From contig CP179198.1 in assembly GCA_051201585.1 (NCBI GenBank), positions 1,178,001 to 1,242,000 on the forward strand: a DNA stretch of 64,000 bases, read 5' to 3'. This document shows, piece after piece, positions 63,628-64,000 of this stretch; positions within the stretch are counted from its first letter, which is position 1, and each line of letters opens with the position of its first letter. Source of the DNA: UBA868 sp016776875. Its GTDB lineage: Bacteria > Pseudomonadota > Gammaproteobacteria > Arenicellales > UBA868. Below the pieces are notes generated by a model. The model did no database searches. It saw only the letters and a program-made list of their open reading frames with translations, and had not been told where the DNA came from. Position numbers and translations under genes: made by a program.

Positions 63628-64000
63628 ATGGATCCCTTAAATAACCTTATTTTTTTTCTAATCGCAGTCGCAATTCTGGTGAGCTTTCACGAGTTCGGCC
63701 ATTTCATTGTTGCCAGATGGCTGGGGGTGCGAGTGCTTCGGTTTTCGGTCGGATTTGGCCGAACACTCTGGCGATGGCAAAAAGACGGGAATTCAACTGA
63801 GTACGTTATTGGATTAATTCCCCTAGGGGGTTATGTTCGCATGCTTGATGAGCGGGAGGGTGAGGTACCGGTTGCTATTCGAGATCAGGCGTTTAATCGA
63901 AAGAGTTTGTCTCGACGCTCTCTTATTGTGCTCGCGGGTCCTTTGGCAAATCTTCTTCTTGCGATTGGACTCTACTGGGGGGTCGGAATAATCGGGAGTG
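63628..64000 (+). CDS. rseP: site-2 metalloprotease RseP, N-terminal fragment
   Basis: RseP cleaves the anti-sigma factor RseA after DegS in the envelope stress response. The first transmembrane helix carries the zinc motif HEFGH (residues about 22-26) within VSFHEFGHFIVARWLGVRV, and FSVGFGRTLW and GLIPLGGYVRMLDE follow, as in the family. The ATG at 63628 starts DPLNNLIFFLIAVAILV. The window ends after 124 codons, before the PDZ domains and the LDG motif. dxr-rseP adjacency is canonical. Confidence 0.96.
   Translation, partial: MDPLNNLIFFLIAVAILVSFHEFGHFIVARWLGVRVLRFSVGFGRTLWRWQKDGNSTEYVIGLIPLGGYVRMLDEREGEVPVAIRDQAFNRKSLSRRSLIVLAGPLANLLLAIGLYWGVGIIGS

Noticed and set aside
1..64000. CRISPR arrays, insertion sequences, prophage or defence genes
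   Set aside because: Looked for on both strands; no regularly spaced repeats, transposase, integrase or defence-type proteins were seen.

Overview
This window is a gene-dense stretch of core bacterial chromosome, most likely from an uncultured gammaproteobacterium. The argument is gene order: nnr-tsaE-amidase-miaA-hfq-hflX-hflK-hflC-DUF2065-purA, leuC-leuD-asd-fimV, truA-trpF-accD-folC-dedD-cvpA-purF, rpsF-rpsR-rplI-dnaB-radA and map-rpsB-tsf-pyrH-frr-uppS-cdsA-dxr-rseP are all classical gammaproteobacterial neighbourhoods. FimV, LpxH and GlnD fit the same picture. I cannot place it below class. TTG start codons are common. I see no mobile element, prophage, CRISPR array or rRNA, and no gene-free gap longer than about 300 bases.

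Layout. 1-8.5 kb: metabolite and tRNA repair or modification (nnr, tsaE, miaA), wall amidase, Hfq, the HflX GTPase, the HflKC complex and purA. 8.6-16.5 kb: tRNA-Leu(CAG), RNase R and RlmB, then on the minus strand nth, a lone RnfB-like ferredoxin, a class V aminotransferase-fold protein and metG. 16.6-23 kb: mrp, dcd, aroC, one unrecognised small gene, leuC, leuD, asd. 23-34.6 kb: fimV, an inverted trpBA pair, and truA-trpF-accD-folC-dedD-cvpA-purF. 34.6-43.6 kb: lpxH, cysS, the branched-chain genes ilvB-ilvN-ilvC, phospholipid genes psd-pssA, and leuA behind a leucine-rich leader peptide. 43.6-48.8 kb: family-4 uracil-DNA glycosylase, rimI, a YafS-like protein, rnhA, dnaQ, acs. 48.8-53.2 kb: rpsF-rpsR-rplI, dnaB, radA. 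53.2-57.5 kb (minus): map, glnD, dapD. 57.6-64 kb: rpsB-tsf-pyrH-frr-uppS-cdsA-dxr and the start of rseP.

The most striking signal is not a gene. Thirteen otherwise well-conserved, mostly essential genes are interrupted by 15 lesions (14 frame shifts and one in-frame stop): tsaE, purA, rlmB (two), metG, trpB, accD, dedD, cysS, rnhA, dnaB, radA, glnD (two) and map. Fourteen of the 15 lie on or directly beside the tetranucleotide AGCT. In the fifteenth (dnaB) the family consensus restores an AGCT. I found no frame lesion elsewhere. The best reading is a systematic base-calling failure at AGCT, which would imply that this DNA carries a modified base there. The genes are annotated as intact CDS with the lesion described.

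Other points of interest are a leucine-codon-rich leader with two mutually exclusive hairpins upstream of leuA, a 13-bp perfect hairpin in the 3' end of radA, acidic C-terminal tails on three ribosomal proteins, rearranged trpBA, and the absence of mutL and leuB from their usual positions.
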